The translations under genes and the position numbers were made by a program. From assembly GCF_002303885.1 (NCBI RefSeq), contig NZ_MRCM01000006.1, positions 208,522 through 272,521 on the forward strand: DNA of 64,000 bases. The letters are read 5' to 3'. The stretch's first letter is position 1. Every line of letters starts with the position of its first letter. Source of the DNA: Flavobacterium sp. ACN2 (GTDB lineage: Bacteria > Bacteroidota > Bacteroidia > Flavobacteriales > Flavobacteriaceae). Below, in pieces: positions 17,328 to 26,685 of this stretch. The notes below the pieces were generated by a model. The model was given only the letters and a program-made list of their open reading frames with translations, was not told the origin of the DNA and searched no databases.

Positions 17328-19463
17328 TTAACGAATGTTTGCGTATAATTTTTTATTCTTATTGGCTAAATCTTTAAGCTGATATTCTTTCTCTTTCAAT
17401 ACGTAAGAAGCTGATTGGTAATAAGAAATAGTTTCGTTGACTAGATTCTTGTTTTCAGTTTTCAATGGTATCTCATCATAATGAATTTGAAATTCGGGAG
17501 AAATACCAGCTTTACTATTAAGTTTTAATTGAAACTGTTTTATCTGTTGTTTTGGAGATAAAATAGTCAAAACATTGTCTTTTATTAATCCTAAATCCTG
17601 ATAGGTAGCAATAAAAGCTCTTGGCTGATAATCTGGTTTGAAAACATCACATCCAAAGAATTTACTTTGGTAATCAAAATTTAAAAGACCAAATAATGTT
17701 GGCATAACATCTATTTGAGACATCAATTTAGTGCATTTTTCAGGCTTCATATTTGGAGTATATATTAAAGCTGGAATTCTGTATTTATCTAACGGAAGTT
17801 CCGTTTTTCCTGCGCTCGACGCACAGTGATCGGCAACAATTACAAAAACCGTATTTTTAAACCAAGGCTGTTTTTGAGCTTGCATAAAGAATTGGCTTAA
17901 AGCATAATCTGTATATTTTACACCACCATCGCGAGATTTAATATCCCCAGGAATGTCAATTTTATTATTAGGATAAGTAAAAGGCCTGTGATTGCTTACT
18001 GTCATAATATGATTAAAAAAAGGCTTATTCTGCTTCGCCTCAGCATTCATCACTTTAATCGCTTTGTTGTACATATCTTCATCACAAACTCCCCAAACAT
18101 TAGAAAAAGTAACTTCGTTTTCGGCAAAACTAGATTTGTCAATAATTTGGTAACCATTTCCAGTGTAGAAATCCTGCATATTATCAAAAAAAGCATCTCC
18201 TCCATACATAAATTTTACATTGTAACCTTTTTGAAGAAAGACAGATCCAGTCGAAAATTTGTTTTTATTATCCTCTCTTTTTACAACGCTTTCTCCAGCC
18301 GTTGGAGGAAGACATAAAGTTACGGCTTCTAGACCGCGTACAGTTCTGTTTCCAGCTGCATATACATTTGTAAACAACAAGCTTTTTTGAGCAAGACTAT
18401 CTAGAAAAGGTGTAATATTTTGTTCGTTCCCATACATTTTCATGAAATCGGCACTTAAACTTTCAATCGTAATTAAAACTACATTTTTACGTTGTTCAAG
18501 CGAATCTTCTTTTATTTCGCGCAAAGTGTTTGTTCCTGAAATAGTAGGCATTTCTTCCTTTAATATGGCAAAAGCTTTTTCGTTTGGAATCGTTTTGTAG
18601 AATTTAAAATAATCTAATTTATTGTTCTGAAAAGCCAGATAGAATTTATAAATGCCATTCGATTGCAATTCGTTAACGAATATATTTTTAGAGTTTTCTG
18701 TTTTAGCCAAACTAGGAATCGCCAATAAAGAAAAAACAAATAAAACGGCGTAAATAGCTGTAATTTTTAATTTTTCATTAAAACTAGGAATCTCGTCAAT
18801 ATAGTTTCTTGATTTTTTTATGATGAAAAACGTAATAATCCCAGTGATAATAAATAATGCAGAGAAAATAGGGACTACAGGATAAGATTGCATAATGTTT
18901 CCAATTACTTCGTTAGTATAAATTAGGTAATTGACAGCGATGAAATTGTATTTAACACCAAACTCATTCCAGAAGAAAAATTCACTTATTGCGTTTTGTA
19001 AAATCAGTAAAACGTAAAGGAAAATCACAAAAGCAAAAAGCCAAAATCGGATCTTATCTCTGTGTTTGGGCAAGAAAAGAAAAAGCGCAAAAAGAAGTGT
19101 TTTTATCGAAACGAAAATCAAAACGATTCTAGGCAAAGCGCCACCATATTCATCTAAAATACTTTTTCCAGAAGCGATATATAGTAATAGTGCCAAAAAA
19201 GTCGCTAGTATAATATATCCGTATGGTTTATTATATTTAGAATTTGAAATAAAAATAAGATACAGCCACAAGAAAGCCAGAGCTATAGAAAAAACGAAAA
19301 AGTCTGATACTAAACCCAATGAGAATATTTTTAAACTCTCAGAAAAGGTAAACGAACTTTGGGTGATAGGATGAAATAATAATACAATTCTAAGGGTAAA
19401 ACTCACAATAAAATAGAGTAAAGATAGATTGTAAAAAGGAGAAAGCTTTTTTGAAAAATTCAT
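17328..19463 (-). CDS. LtaS-like membrane sulfatase / phosphoglycerol transferase
   Basis: This 711-residue protein has five hydrophobic spans in the first 220 residues and a large sulfatase-fold domain (about 300-620) on the outside, the layout of lipoteichoic acid synthase and related phosphoglycerol or phosphoethanolamine transferases. Metal and nucleophile positions are visible: Glu in LITIESLSAD, Thr in NRTVRG, and Asp-His in IVADHCAS. In a Gram-negative it more likely modifies a glycolipid or periplasmic glycan than teichoic acid. It is monocistronic with an exact -7 box on its strand. The family is secure; the acceptor is unknown. Confidence 0.88.
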   Translation of the reverse strand: MNFSKKLSPFYNLSLLYFIVSFTLRIVLLFHPITQSSFTFSESLKIFSLGLVSDFFVFSIALAFLWLYLIFISNSKYNKPYGYIILATFLALLLYIASGKSILDEYGGALPRIVLIFVSIKTLLFALFLFLPKHRDKIRFWLFAFVIFLYVLLILQNAISEFFFWNEFGVKYNFIAVNYLIYTNEVIGNIMQSYPVVPIFSALFIITGIITFFIIKKSRNYIDEIPSFNEKLKITAIYAVLFVFSLLAIPSLAKTENSKNIFVNELQSNGIYKFYLAFQNNKLDYFKFYKTIPNEKAFAILKEEMPTISGTNTLREIKEDSLEQRKNVVLITIESLSADFMKMYGNEQNITPFLDSLAQKSLLFTNVYAAGNRTVRGLEAVTLCLPPTAGESVVKREDNKNKFSTGSVFLQKGYNVKFMYGGDAFFDNMQDFYTGNGYQIIDKSSFAENEVTFSNVWGVCDEDMYNKAIKVMNAEAKQNKPFFNHIMTVSNHRPFTYPNNKIDIPGDIKSRDGGVKYTDYALSQFFMQAQKQPWFKNTVFVIVADHCASSAGKTELPLDKYRIPALIYTPNMKPEKCTKLMSQIDVMPTLFGLLNFDYQSKFFGCDVFKPDYQPRAFIATYQDLGLIKDNVLTILSPKQQIKQFQLKLNSKAGISPEFQIHYDEIPLKTENKNLVNETISYYQSASYVLKEKEYQLKDLANKNKKLYANIR

Positions 19464-19481
19464 CAGATTTATTTTTTTTTA

Positions 19482-19489
19482 CAAAATTA
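19482..19489 (-). promoter_or_regulatory. -7 element for the sulfatase gene (TAATTTTG)
   Basis: An exact TAnnTTTG match on the minus strand, 18 bases upstream of the start at 19463. Confidence 0.55.
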
Positions 19490-19616
19490 CTTTCGATTGA
19501 TTAATGCCAGATTAAGTTCCACTTTTACCTTACTTAATGTTAACTTAAAGTTTGCTTAAGATGCTGGTTTTCTTTATTTATTAGGGTATTCCATTATTAC
19601 TCAGTGTTAAATTTTC

Positions 19617-19624
19617 TATCTTTG
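19617..19624 (+). promoter_or_regulatory. -7 element of the two-component operon (TATCTTTG)
   Basis: An exact TAnnTTTG match lies 41 bases before the response-regulator ATG. Upstream, 19531-19560 holds several TTAA-containing half-sites (ACTTAATG, TTAACTTAAAG, GCTTAAG) that could be OmpR-type direct repeats for autoregulation; that part is speculative. Confidence 0.6.
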
Positions 19625-19665
19625 AATTGAAAAAATGAAATTCAAATTTTAATCAGATACGATAA

Positions 19666-20328
19666 ATGCATATTTTAATAGTTGAAGACGAAGTAGGAAT
19701 TGTTCAATTTCTAAAACAAGGTTTGCAAGAAGAAGGTTATCAAATTACGACCGCAGCCGATGGTTCTAAAGGTTTTGAATTGGTTCAGGAACAGAAATTT
19801 GACTTGATTCTTTTAGATTGGATGCTGCCAAAAATCAATGGTTTAGATCTTTGTAAGGCAATCAGAATCAAAGATCAGACTACGCCAATTATTTTTTTGA
19901 CTGCAAAAGATACGGTTCAGGAAACTATTGAAGGATTAAAAGCTGGAGCAAACGATTACATCAAAAAGCCATTTAGCTTCGAGGAATTGGTTGAGCGAAT
20001 TAAAGTTCACTTTAGAAATAAACAGCAAGCTGAAACCTTGACACTCGGAAACATTACGATGGATTTGGCGAGACATATTGTTCTAAAAGGTGAGGAAGAA
20101 ATTTCGCTAACACAGCGAGAGTTTGAATTGTTGGCCTATTTAATTCAGCATAAAGGAAAAGTCTGCACAAGAAATCAGATTTTAAAAGATGTTTGGGAAA
20201 TCAACTTTGAATACGACACGGGTGTTATTGATGTTTTTATGAATGCAATTAGAAAAAAACTCAATCTTAAAATTGAAGAAGATTATATAAAAACTATCCG
20301 TGGCATTGGATATATCGCCAATGATTAA
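19666..20328 (+). CDS. OmpR-family response regulator
   Basis: This is a two-component response regulator of 220 residues. The receiver domain (1-115) has the acidic pair ED at 7-8, the phosphoacceptor Asp51 (LLDWMLP), a Thr-Ala switch (FLTAKD) and Lys101 (KKPFSF). The DNA-binding winged helix is of OmpR type (about 130-218; SLTQREFELLAYL, DVFMNAIRKKL). It overlaps or nearly abuts the sensor kinase gene downstream, so translation is probably coupled. The regulon cannot be inferred; the family includes many metal and envelope-stress regulators. Confidence 0.95.
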   Translation: MHILIVEDEVGIVQFLKQGLQEEGYQITTAADGSKGFELVQEQKFDLILLDWMLPKINGLDLCKAIRIKDQTTPIIFLTAKDTVQETIEGLKAGANDYIKKPFSFEELVERIKVHFRNKQQAETLTLGNITMDLARHIVLKGEEEISLTQREFELLAYLIQHKGKVCTRNQILKDVWEINFEYDTGVIDVFMNAIRKKLNLKIEEDYIKTIRGIGYIAND

Positions 20329-20332
20329 TAAA

Positions 20333-21733
20333 ATGACTTCATTATCCTTTAGAAATAGAATTGCATTAAATTATATTGTAGGAACCGGATTGTTGGTTTT
20401 AGCAGTCTTTTCGGCTATATATTTTATTGTAAAACTCACCGTTTACAATCATATCGACGAGAATTTAAATATAGAAGTTCAGGATCATTTTAAAGAACTA
20501 AGAATAGAAAAAGGTACTATAATTTTTATGGATGCCGAAGAATGGGAGGAAAGAGAGCATAATTCAGTAGATGTTAACCCTATTTTTGTTCAGTTTTTGG
20601 ATTTGAACAAAAAAATTATCGAAAAGTCTCCTAATTTAAAAAATGAAAAGCTCGTTTTTCATAATAACAAAGAGCATTTTCATCCTTTTGATACGAAATT
20701 ATTAGGGAATACAATTCGCCAGATACAAGTGCCGCTTCATGTACAGTCTAAAAAAGTGGGCTATTTAATTATTGCAATGTCTCTTTCTGATTCTTCAAAA
20801 GTGTTGGATAATCTAATGGATACTTTACTAATTGCTTTTCCAATTATACTTTTGATTTTATTTTTTCTAGCAAGATTTTTTGCAGGACGAAGTATTAAGC
20901 CGATAAATAATATTATTCAAACTTCGAAAATTATTACTAAAGACAACCTGAAAGCAAGAATTCCGTTGCCAAAAACCAGGGATGAATTGTTTACACTTTC
21001 AAAAACCATTAATAATTTATTGAACCGAATTGAAGACGCGATCGAACGCGAAAAACAGTTCACATCTGATGCCTCACACGAATTAAGAACGCCTTTAACT
21101 GTAATTAAAGGAACACTTGAAGTACTTATTCGTAAACCTCGTGACAGCAAGGAATACGAAGAAAAAATTAACTATTGTATTAATGAAGTTGACCATTTGA
21201 ATTCTCTTGTCGATCAGTTGCTTATGATGGCTCGTTTTGAGAATCAAAAACAGAATATTTTAAAAGAAAATGTTTATCTGAATGCAGTCGTTTTGGATGT
21301 GTTGACATTAAATACGGAGAAAATAAAATCTGGACAAATAAATGTGATTTTGGATGCTCAAGAAGAATTTTATATTTATTCTGATAATTATTTAGTAGTG
21401 ACCATTCTTCGAAATATCATTTCAAATGCTATAAAATATTCTAAACCGAATAGTGAAGTTAAAATTTCATTATCCAGAGAAAATCATAAAATTTTGTGCA
21501 ATATTTCAGATCAAGGAATTGGGATCGTCAAAAAAGATTTAGAGTCTATTTTGAATCCTTTTTTTAGGTCAGATTCCTTAAATCACTCTGAAATAAAAGG
21601 AACAGGACTTGGTTTGTTTATAGTAAAAAGAATGACAGATTTGCTACAGATTAAATTTAAAATTGAAAGCGAAATTGGGAAAGGAACCAAGGTATTGTTG
21701 GTTTTTGAAGAATATGATAATTCGTTAAAGTAA
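20333..21733 (+). CDS. Sensor histidine kinase
   Basis: This is the membrane sensor kinase partner of the upstream regulator. With the ATG at 20333 (MTSLSFRNRIALNY) it has 466 residues: span 1 at about 12-36, a periplasmic sensor of about 130 residues, span 2 at about 165-184, a HAMP linker, and HisKA with phosphoacceptor His249 (SDASHELRTPLT). The HATPase_c domain has NIISNAIKYS, DQGIGI and GTGLGLFIVKRM. An alternative ATG at 20321 overlaps the regulator's stop codon and would add four residues. The sensed signal is unknown. Confidence 0.94.
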   Translation: MTSLSFRNRIALNYIVGTGLLVLAVFSAIYFIVKLTVYNHIDENLNIEVQDHFKELRIEKGTIIFMDAEEWEEREHNSVDVNPIFVQFLDLNKKIIEKSPNLKNEKLVFHNNKEHFHPFDTKLLGNTIRQIQVPLHVQSKKVGYLIIAMSLSDSSKVLDNLMDTLLIAFPIILLILFFLARFFAGRSIKPINNIIQTSKIITKDNLKARIPLPKTRDELFTLSKTINNLLNRIEDAIEREKQFTSDASHELRTPLTVIKGTLEVLIRKPRDSKEYEEKINYCINEVDHLNSLVDQLLMMARFENQKQNILKENVYLNAVVLDVLTLNTEKIKSGQINVILDAQEEFYIYSDNYLVVTILRNIISNAIKYSKPNSEVKISLSRENHKILCNISDQGIGIVKKDLESILNPFFRSDSLNHSEIKGTGLGLFIVKRMTDLLQIKFKIESEIGKGTKVLLVFEEYDNSLK

Positions 21734-21830
21734 TTTTAAAATCATCAAGTAAAATGCAGTTGAAAACGATTTTTAACAATAAACTATCGTTAAGTTAAAT
21801 TAAAAATTGCTTTTTAATTATTTTATCTAG

Positions 21831-21838
21831 TATATTTG
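21831..21838 (+). promoter_or_regulatory. his operon -7 element (TATATTTG)
   Basis: An exact TAnnTTTG match is followed about 34 bases later by the his leader peptide ATG. A weak ATTG at 21806-21809 is the best -33 candidate. Transcription should start near 21844, so the leader transcript begins just before the leader peptide. Confidence 0.7.
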
Positions 21839-21872
21839 CAACCGAATCAAAGAAGTAAAAACAAAACCAATC

Positions 21873-21932
21873 ATGATTTCAATTCAATTACATCATCATC
21901 ATTTACATTATTGCTCTCAAGCGATGTGTTAA
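21873..21932 (+). CDS. hisL: Histidine leader peptide
   Basis: This is a 19-residue ORF, MISIQLHHHHLHYCSQAMC, with four consecutive histidine codons (21891-21902) and a fifth at 21906. It lies between the his promoter and an intrinsic terminator that precedes hisG. This is the arrangement of classical amino-acid attenuation, in which ribosome stalling at His codons when His-tRNA is short prevents terminator formation. The five His codons in 19 (four in a row) at this position leave little doubt about the role. Confidence 0.93.
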   Translation: MISIQLHHHHLHYCSQAMC

Positions 21933-21992
21933 TGGTATGCATGTAAATCATCATATTTTAAAACCCGTTTGAGTACATCAAACGGGTTTTTT
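21901..21992 (+). promoter_or_regulatory. his attenuator (pause stem, antiterminator, terminator)
   Basis: Three alternative pairings are visible. ATTTACAT (21901-21908) pairs with ATGTAAAT (21941-21948), giving a pause stem over the His codons. CTCAAGCG (21916-21923) can pair with CGTTTGAG (21966-21973) with one G-U pair, giving an antiterminator. A 12-bp terminator stem (21961-21972 with 21978-21989) with a 5-base loop ends in a T-run to 21992. A ribosome reaching the leader stop codon would cover 21916-21923 and let the terminator form; one stalled at the first His codons would leave that segment free. The pairings were read by eye. Confidence 0.9.
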
Positions 21993-22044
21993 AATTCTAA
22001 CTCTCTTTGTACTCAAACTATTAATCCAACAAACAACTAAAAAA

Positions 22045-22902
22045 ATGAGTACTTTAAAAATTGCAATTCAAAAATCGGGTCGTTTAAACGAAGACAGCAT
22101 TCAAATTCTAAAAGACTGCGGTATTTCAATCAACAACGGAATCGATCAGTTAAAAGCAGAAGCTTCAAACTTTCCTCTTGAAGTTTTATACCTTAGAAAT
22201 TCAGATATTCCACAGTATTTAATTGATGGAGTAGTAGATTTAGCAATCGTTGGCGACAATCTTTTGGTAGAAAAAGGAAAAGGAATCGAAGTCGTTCAGA
22301 AACTAGGTTTCTCAAAATGCAAAGTTTCGGTAGCGGTTCCTAAAACTTTCGAATACAATTCGGTTCAAGATTTAGCCAATCTTCGTATTGCAACTTCTTA
22401 TCCAAACACGGTTAACGAATATTTCAGTAAATTTGGTATAAAGGTAGATATTCACCAAATTTCTGGTTCAGTGGAAATTGCGCCAAATATTGGACTTGCA
22501 GATGCAATTGTAGATATCGTTTCAAGCGGAAGCACACTTTTTAAAAACAACTTAAAAGAAGTTGAAGTAATCTTAAAAAGCGAAGCGGTTTTGGCAGTTT
22601 CTCCAAAAGTTTCTCCAGAAATTCAAAAACACATTGATACTTTAAAATTCAGAATTCAAGCGGTTTTAAGAGCTAGAAATTCGAAATATATCCTAATGAA
22701 CGTTCCAAACGATAAAATCGAAGCGGTTGGAAAAATCCTTCCCGTTTTGAGAAGTTTAACGGTTCTTCCTCTCGCTCAAGAAGGTTGGAGTAGTGTTCAC
22801 TCTGTAATCGACAAAGATACTTTCTGGGATGTAATTGATCAGCTAAAAGAAGTAGGAGCAGAAGGAATTCTAGTTTGCCCAATTGAGAAAATGGTACTAT
22901 AA
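22045..22902 (+). CDS. hisG: ATP phosphoribosyltransferase (long form)
   Basis: HisG performs the first step of histidine synthesis, joining ATP and PRPP to phosphoribosyl-ATP. The 285 residues include the catalytic periplasmic-binding-like fold (MSTLKIAIQKSGRL, LAIVGDN, the PRPP site region DAIVDIVSSGSTL at about 157-169) and the C-terminal regulatory ACT-like domain (about 210-285) that confers histidine feedback in long-form enzymes. It is the first gene of the his operon, 53 bases after the attenuator terminator. The gap to hisD holds an AATTCC-word palindrome. Confidence 0.97.
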   Translation: MSTLKIAIQKSGRLNEDSIQILKDCGISINNGIDQLKAEASNFPLEVLYLRNSDIPQYLIDGVVDLAIVGDNLLVEKGKGIEVVQKLGFSKCKVSVAVPKTFEYNSVQDLANLRIATSYPNTVNEYFSKFGIKVDIHQISGSVEIAPNIGLADAIVDIVSSGSTLFKNNLKEVEVILKSEAVLAVSPKVSPEIQKHIDTLKFRIQAVLRARNSKYILMNVPNDKIEAVGKILPVLRSLTVLPLAQEGWSSVHSVIDKDTFWDVIDQLKEVGAEGILVCPIEKMVL

Positions 22903-22905
22903 AAA

Positions 22906-22999
22906 GAAATTTCAATTTTTAAATTCCAAATTCCAAGCTTAGCGCTGATTTTTAAAATAAAGAATTGGAATTTGGATTTTTAGAAATTTGGAATTTAAT
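22906..22999. repeat. Word-built palindrome hisG-hisD (AATTCCAA words)
   Basis: TCCAAATTCCAA (22925-22936) is matched by its reverse complement TTGGAATTTGGA (22965-22976), and further drifting copies of AAATTCCAA/TTGGAATTT extend on both sides. The same word family recurs at 32325-32330, 32548-32580, 51136-51270 and 56332-56402. Confidence 0.8.
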
Positions 23000-23011
23000 A
23001 TTGAAAATATT

Positions 23012-24292
23012 ATGAATAAAATAGATAATCCAAAACCAGAGATCTGGTCAGAAATATTAAAAAGGCCAACTCAAACTGTTGATGATATTGAAGTTACAGT
23101 AAAAGAAATCTTCAAAGAAGTACAAAGAAAAGGAGATGAAGCTGTAGCAAAATATACTTCGATTTTTGATGGAATTTCACAAGACAATTATGAAGTTTCA
23201 GAAGAAGAAATAACTGAAGCAATTAGTTTGATTCCGAATGAATTAAAAGAAGCTATTGAATTAGCAAAAGAAAATATTTATAAATTCCACAACGCTCAGA
23301 AAACAGACAGAGTAGAAGTTGAAACAATTGAAGGAGTAAATTGCTGGCAAGAGAAAAGACCAATTCAAAAAATTGGTTTATACATTCCTGGAGGGACAGC
23401 GCCTTTGTTTTCTACTGTTTTAATGTTGGCGGTTCCTGCTGAAATTGCGGGTTGTAAAGAAATTGTATTGTGTTCGCCACCAGATAAAAGAGGCAAAATT
23501 AATCCAGCAATTTTATACGCGGCGAATTTATGCGGAGTAACTAAAATTCTAAAAGTTGGAGGAATTCAGGCAATTGCAGGAATGACTTTTGGAACACAGT
23601 CCATTCCGAAAGTATATAAAATTTTCGGACCAGGAAATCAATTTGTAACGGTAGCAAAACAATTGGCAACGCAATTTGGAGTTGCAATTGACATGCCTGC
23701 AGGGCCTTCAGAATTATTAATTGTGGCTGATGATACAGCGGTTCCAGCTTTTGTGGCTTCAGATTTATTATCTCAAGCAGAACACGGAACAGATAGCCAA
23801 GTGATTTTAGTTTCGACTTCAAAAAAACTAATTGGAGAAGTAGAGAAAGAAGTACAATCTCAGTTAGAAGCGCTTCCAAGAAAAGCAATTGCAGAGAAAG
23901 CGATCGAGAATTCGAAATTGATTTATGTGGAAAACGATCAAATCGCTTTAGATTTAATCAACGAATATGGGCCAGAGCACTTTATAATCTGTTCTGAATA
24001 TGATGATTTCTACTGTAACGGAATCGTAAATGCAGGTTCTGTTTTTATTGGAAATTATACTCCTGAAAGTGCCGGAGATTACGCTTCAGGAACGAATCAT
24101 ACTTTGCCAACAAATGGTTATGCAAAGAATTACAGCGGTGTCAATCTAGACAGTTTTATGAAATCGATGACTTTTCAGAAAATTACTAAAGAAGGAATTC
24201 TGAATATAGGAAGCGCCATCGAAACTATGGCTGAAGCTGAAGGTTTACAGGCGCATAAAAATGCTGTAACATTAAGATTGAAGAGTTTATAA
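23012..24292 (+). CDS. hisD: Histidinol dehydrogenase
   Basis: HisD makes the last two oxidations of the pathway, histidinol to histidine. The 426 residues carry the family motifs GLYIPGGTAPLFSTVLM, KIFGPGNQFVTVAK, DMPAGPSELL, SQAEHGTDSQ and GPEHF, where zinc ligands and catalytic Glu/His reside. ATG 23012 (MNKIDNPKPE) is chosen because the upstream in-frame TTG at 22988 lies inside the repeat. The order G-D-C-B-H-A-F-IE is followed throughout the operon. Confidence 0.97.
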   Translation: MNKIDNPKPEIWSEILKRPTQTVDDIEVTVKEIFKEVQRKGDEAVAKYTSIFDGISQDNYEVSEEEITEAISLIPNELKEAIELAKENIYKFHNAQKTDRVEVETIEGVNCWQEKRPIQKIGLYIPGGTAPLFSTVLMLAVPAEIAGCKEIVLCSPPDKRGKINPAILYAANLCGVTKILKVGGIQAIAGMTFGTQSIPKVYKIFGPGNQFVTVAKQLATQFGVAIDMPAGPSELLIVADDTAVPAFVASDLLSQAEHGTDSQVILVSTSKKLIGEVEKEVQSQLEALPRKAIAEKAIENSKLIYVENDQIALDLINEYGPEHFIICSEYDDFYCNGIVNAGSVFIGNYTPESAGDYASGTNHTLPTNGYAKNYSGVNLDSFMKSMTFQKITKEGILNIGSAIETMAEAEGLQAHKNAVTLRLKSL

Positions 24293-24305
24293 AGAGAAAA
24301 GAGTA

Positions 24306-24375
24306 TAGAATATAGAACAAAGAGTAAAAAAACTGCAAATCAGAAGAGAGTCTATCGTCTTTATTCTATATTCTA
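24306..24375. repeat. Word-built palindrome hisD-hisC (TAGAATA words)
   Basis: The arm 24306-24322 pairs with 24359-24375 over 17 bases with one mismatch. The arms are made of TATAGAA/TTCTATA words. It fills most of the hisD-hisC gap. Confidence 0.85.
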
Positions 24376-24389
24376 AAAAATAAATAAAA

Positions 24390-25436
24390 ATGAAATTCGA
24401 TATAAATACAATAACACGTGAAAACGTAAAATCCTTAAAACCATATTCGTCTGCGAGAGATGAGTTTGAAGATTTTGATACAGCCGAAATGATTTTTTTG
24501 GATGCTAATGAAAATCCGTTTCAAAATGGCGTAAACCGCTATCCGGATCCGCAGCAGAACTCAGTTAAAGCTATATTGGCTAAAAATAACTTAGTAAAGC
24601 AAAATCAGATTTTATTAGGAAATGGGAGTGACGAAGTTTTAGACTTGCTTTTTAGAGCTTTCTGTGAACCTAGTAAAGACAATATTATTTCGCTTCCTCC
24701 AACATACGGAATGTATGGCGTTTTAGCGAATATTAATGCTGTTGAAAACAGAGAAGTTCTCCTATCGACAGATTTTCAACCTCAAGTTGAAAAGATTCTA
24801 GAAGCGGTTGACGAGAATACAAAAATCATCTTTTTATGTTCGCCAAATAATCCGACAGGAAATTCATTTTCAGATGAAAGTGTAGTTAAACTGTTGCAAA
24901 ATTTTAAAGGTCTAGTTGTTATTGATGAAGCTTATATTGACTTCTCTGATAAAGAAAGCTGGCTGACAGAAATTGACGAATATCCAAATTTAGTGATTAC
25001 ACAAACGCTTTCAAAAGCGTATGGTTTAGCTGGAATCCGTTTGGGAATCTGTTATGCATCTGAAGCTGTGATTTCGGTTTTAAATAAAATTAAACCGCCT
25101 TATAATGTAAACGAATTGACGCAGCAAAGAGCGAAAGAACGTTTGAAAGATTCTGATAAAATAAAACAAGAAATAGCTTCTATTATTGAGCAAAGAGAAG
25201 AATTGCTTAAAGTTTTACTTGAAGTAAGTTTTGTTGAAAAAGTATATCCAACAGAAGCTAATTTTATTTTAGCCAAAGTAGATGATGCCAACAAAAGATA
25301 CAATCAGCTAATTGAAAAAGGAATCGTTATTCGCAATAGAACAACACAGCCTTTATGCGAAAATTGTCTTCGTTTTACAATTGGAACGAAAGAAGAAAAC
25401 GCGGTTGTAATTAGAGAATTGAAGTTGTTGAAATAG
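24390..25436 (+). CDS. hisC: Histidinol-phosphate aminotransferase
   Basis: This PLP-dependent class I/II aminotransferase converts imidazole acetol phosphate to histidinol phosphate. The 348 residues include LDANENPF at 37-44, GNGSDEVLD, CSPNNPTGN at 150-158, VVIDEAYIDF, the PLP-binding Lys209 in TQTLSKAYGLAGIRLG, and the C-terminal arginine (RFTIGT). Length and motifs are typical of HisC. It is the third gene of the operon. Confidence 0.97.
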   Translation: MKFDINTITRENVKSLKPYSSARDEFEDFDTAEMIFLDANENPFQNGVNRYPDPQQNSVKAILAKNNLVKQNQILLGNGSDEVLDLLFRAFCEPSKDNIISLPPTYGMYGVLANINAVENREVLLSTDFQPQVEKILEAVDENTKIIFLCSPNNPTGNSFSDESVVKLLQNFKGLVVIDEAYIDFSDKESWLTEIDEYPNLVITQTLSKAYGLAGIRLGICYASEAVISVLNKIKPPYNVNELTQQRAKERLKDSDKIKQEIASIIEQREELLKVLLEVSFVEKVYPTEANFILAKVDDANKRYNQLIEKGIVIRNRTTQPLCENCLRFTIGTKEENAVVIRELKLLK

Positions 25437-25543
25437 AAGAAAGAATATAGAGTAAAGAAGAAAGAAAAAAATGAAAGAGCTTTTGAGCTAGAATGAAAAG
25501 TCTATTTTCTTTACTCTTTTTTCTTTATTCTCAAAAATAAAAA
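25437..25543. repeat. Word-built palindrome hisC-hisB (AGTAAAGAAG words)
   Basis: AGAGTAAAGAA (25449-25459) is matched by TTCTTTACTCT (25507-25517). Drifting AAGAAAG and TTTCTTT words extend the arms to nearly the whole gap. Confidence 0.75.
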
Positions 25544-25544
25544 C

Positions 25545-26681
25545 ATGAAAAAAGTACTTTTTATCGATCGTGACGGAACGATCGTTTTAGAACCTGAAAA
25601 TTACCAATTAGACAGCTTAGATAAACTGGAGTTTTATCCGAAAGCGTTTCAATATCTGGCTAAAATTGTCAATGAATTAGATTACGAATTGGCAATGGTA
25701 ACCAATCAGGATGGTTTAGGAACGGATAGTTTTCCTGAAGATACCTTTTGGCCAACGCAGAATTTTATTTTAAAAGCTTTTGAAAACGAAGGAGTTGTTT
25801 TTGATGAAATCTTTGTAGACAGAACTTTTCCAGAAGAAAACGCACCAACCCGCAAGCCAAGAACGGGGATGCTGACTAAATATTTGAACAATCCCGAATA
25901 TGATTTAGAGAATTCTTTTGTTTTAGGAGACCGTTTAACAGATGTCGAATTGGCTAAAAACCTTGGTGCAAAAGCCATTTTCATGAACGATACAGATGGA
26001 ATTGGAAGCAATGAAATTTCATCTAAACGTGAAGAATTGAATGATACAATCGTTTTGCAATCAATGGATTGGAAGAAGATTTATGAATTTTTGAAACTAG
26101 AAGTGCGTTCTGCTTCTATTACTCGTAAAACAAACGAAACGGATATTTATATTAATCTAAATCTTGACGGAACAGGAAAAAGTAAAATCGATACTGGAAT
26201 TGCGTTTTTTGATCATATGTTAGATCAAATTTCACGTCACGGTCAAATGGACTTGGAAATTATTGTAAAAGGCGATTTAGAAGTAGATGAACACCACACC
26301 ATAGAAGATACTGCAATTGCTTTAGGAGAAGTTTTCGCGAAAGCGTTAGGAAACAAATTAGGAATCGAACGTTACGGTTTCTGTCTTCCAATGGATGATT
26401 GTCTAGCACAAGCAGCAATTGATTTTGGAGGAAGAAGCTGGCTGATTTGGGAAACCGAATTTAAACGCGAAATGGTAGGTAAAATGCCAACAGAAATGTT
26501 CTATCACTTCTTTAAATCATTTACAGACGGCGCAAAAGCCAACTTAAATATCAAAGCAGAAGGAATCAACGAACATCATAAAATTGAAGCCATTTTTAAA
26601 GCTTTCGCAAAAGCGATAAAAGTAGCCGTAAAAAGAGACACCGAAAAAATGATTTTGCCTTCGACAAAAGGAATGTTTTAA
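25545..26681 (+). CDS. hisB: Bifunctional histidinol-phosphatase / imidazoleglycerol-phosphate dehydratase
   Basis: This fused enzyme has an N-terminal HAD phosphatase (residues 1-165) with the nucleophile motif DRDGT at 8-12 and VLGDRLTD. The C-terminal dehydratase (about 188-378) has the metal-binding signatures [13 protein letters not shown] and [15 protein letters not shown] plus a second copy around [11 protein letters not shown]. The 378-residue length matches bifunctional HisB of enterics and Bacteroidetes. It catalyses two separated steps of the pathway. It is the fourth gene of the operon. Confidence 0.97.
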   Translation: MKKVLFIDRDGTIVLEPENYQLDSLDKLEFYPKAFQYLAKIVNELDYELAMVTNQDGLGTDSFPEDTFWPTQNFILKAFENEGVVFDEIFVDRTFPEENAPTRKPRTGMLTKYLNNPEYDLENSFVLGDRLTDVELAKNLGAKAIFMNDTDGIGSNEISSKREELNDTIVLQSMDWKKIYEFLKLEVRSASITRKTNETDIYINLNLDGTGKSKIDTGIAFFDHMLDQISRHGQMDLEIIVKGDLEVDEHHTIEDTAIALGEVFAKALGNKLGIERYGFCLPMDDCLAQAAIDFGGRSWLIWETEFKREMVGKMPTEMFYHFFKSFTDGAKANLNIKAEGINEHHKIEAIFKAFAKAIKVAVKRDTEKMILPSTKGMF

Positions 26682-26685
26682 TGAA

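Noticed and set aside
17328..19463. True lipoteichoic acid synthase
   Set aside because: The fold matches LtaS, but the organism is Gram-negative in character (SusCD, outer-membrane lipoproteins), so another acceptor is likelier.
22988..23011. TTG start extending hisD
   Set aside because: The extension lies in the AATTCC-word repeat; ATG 23012 begins the conserved protein. The same reasoning removed repeat-encoded starts for ilvB (38702), ilvN (40486) and the DEAD-box gene (53987).
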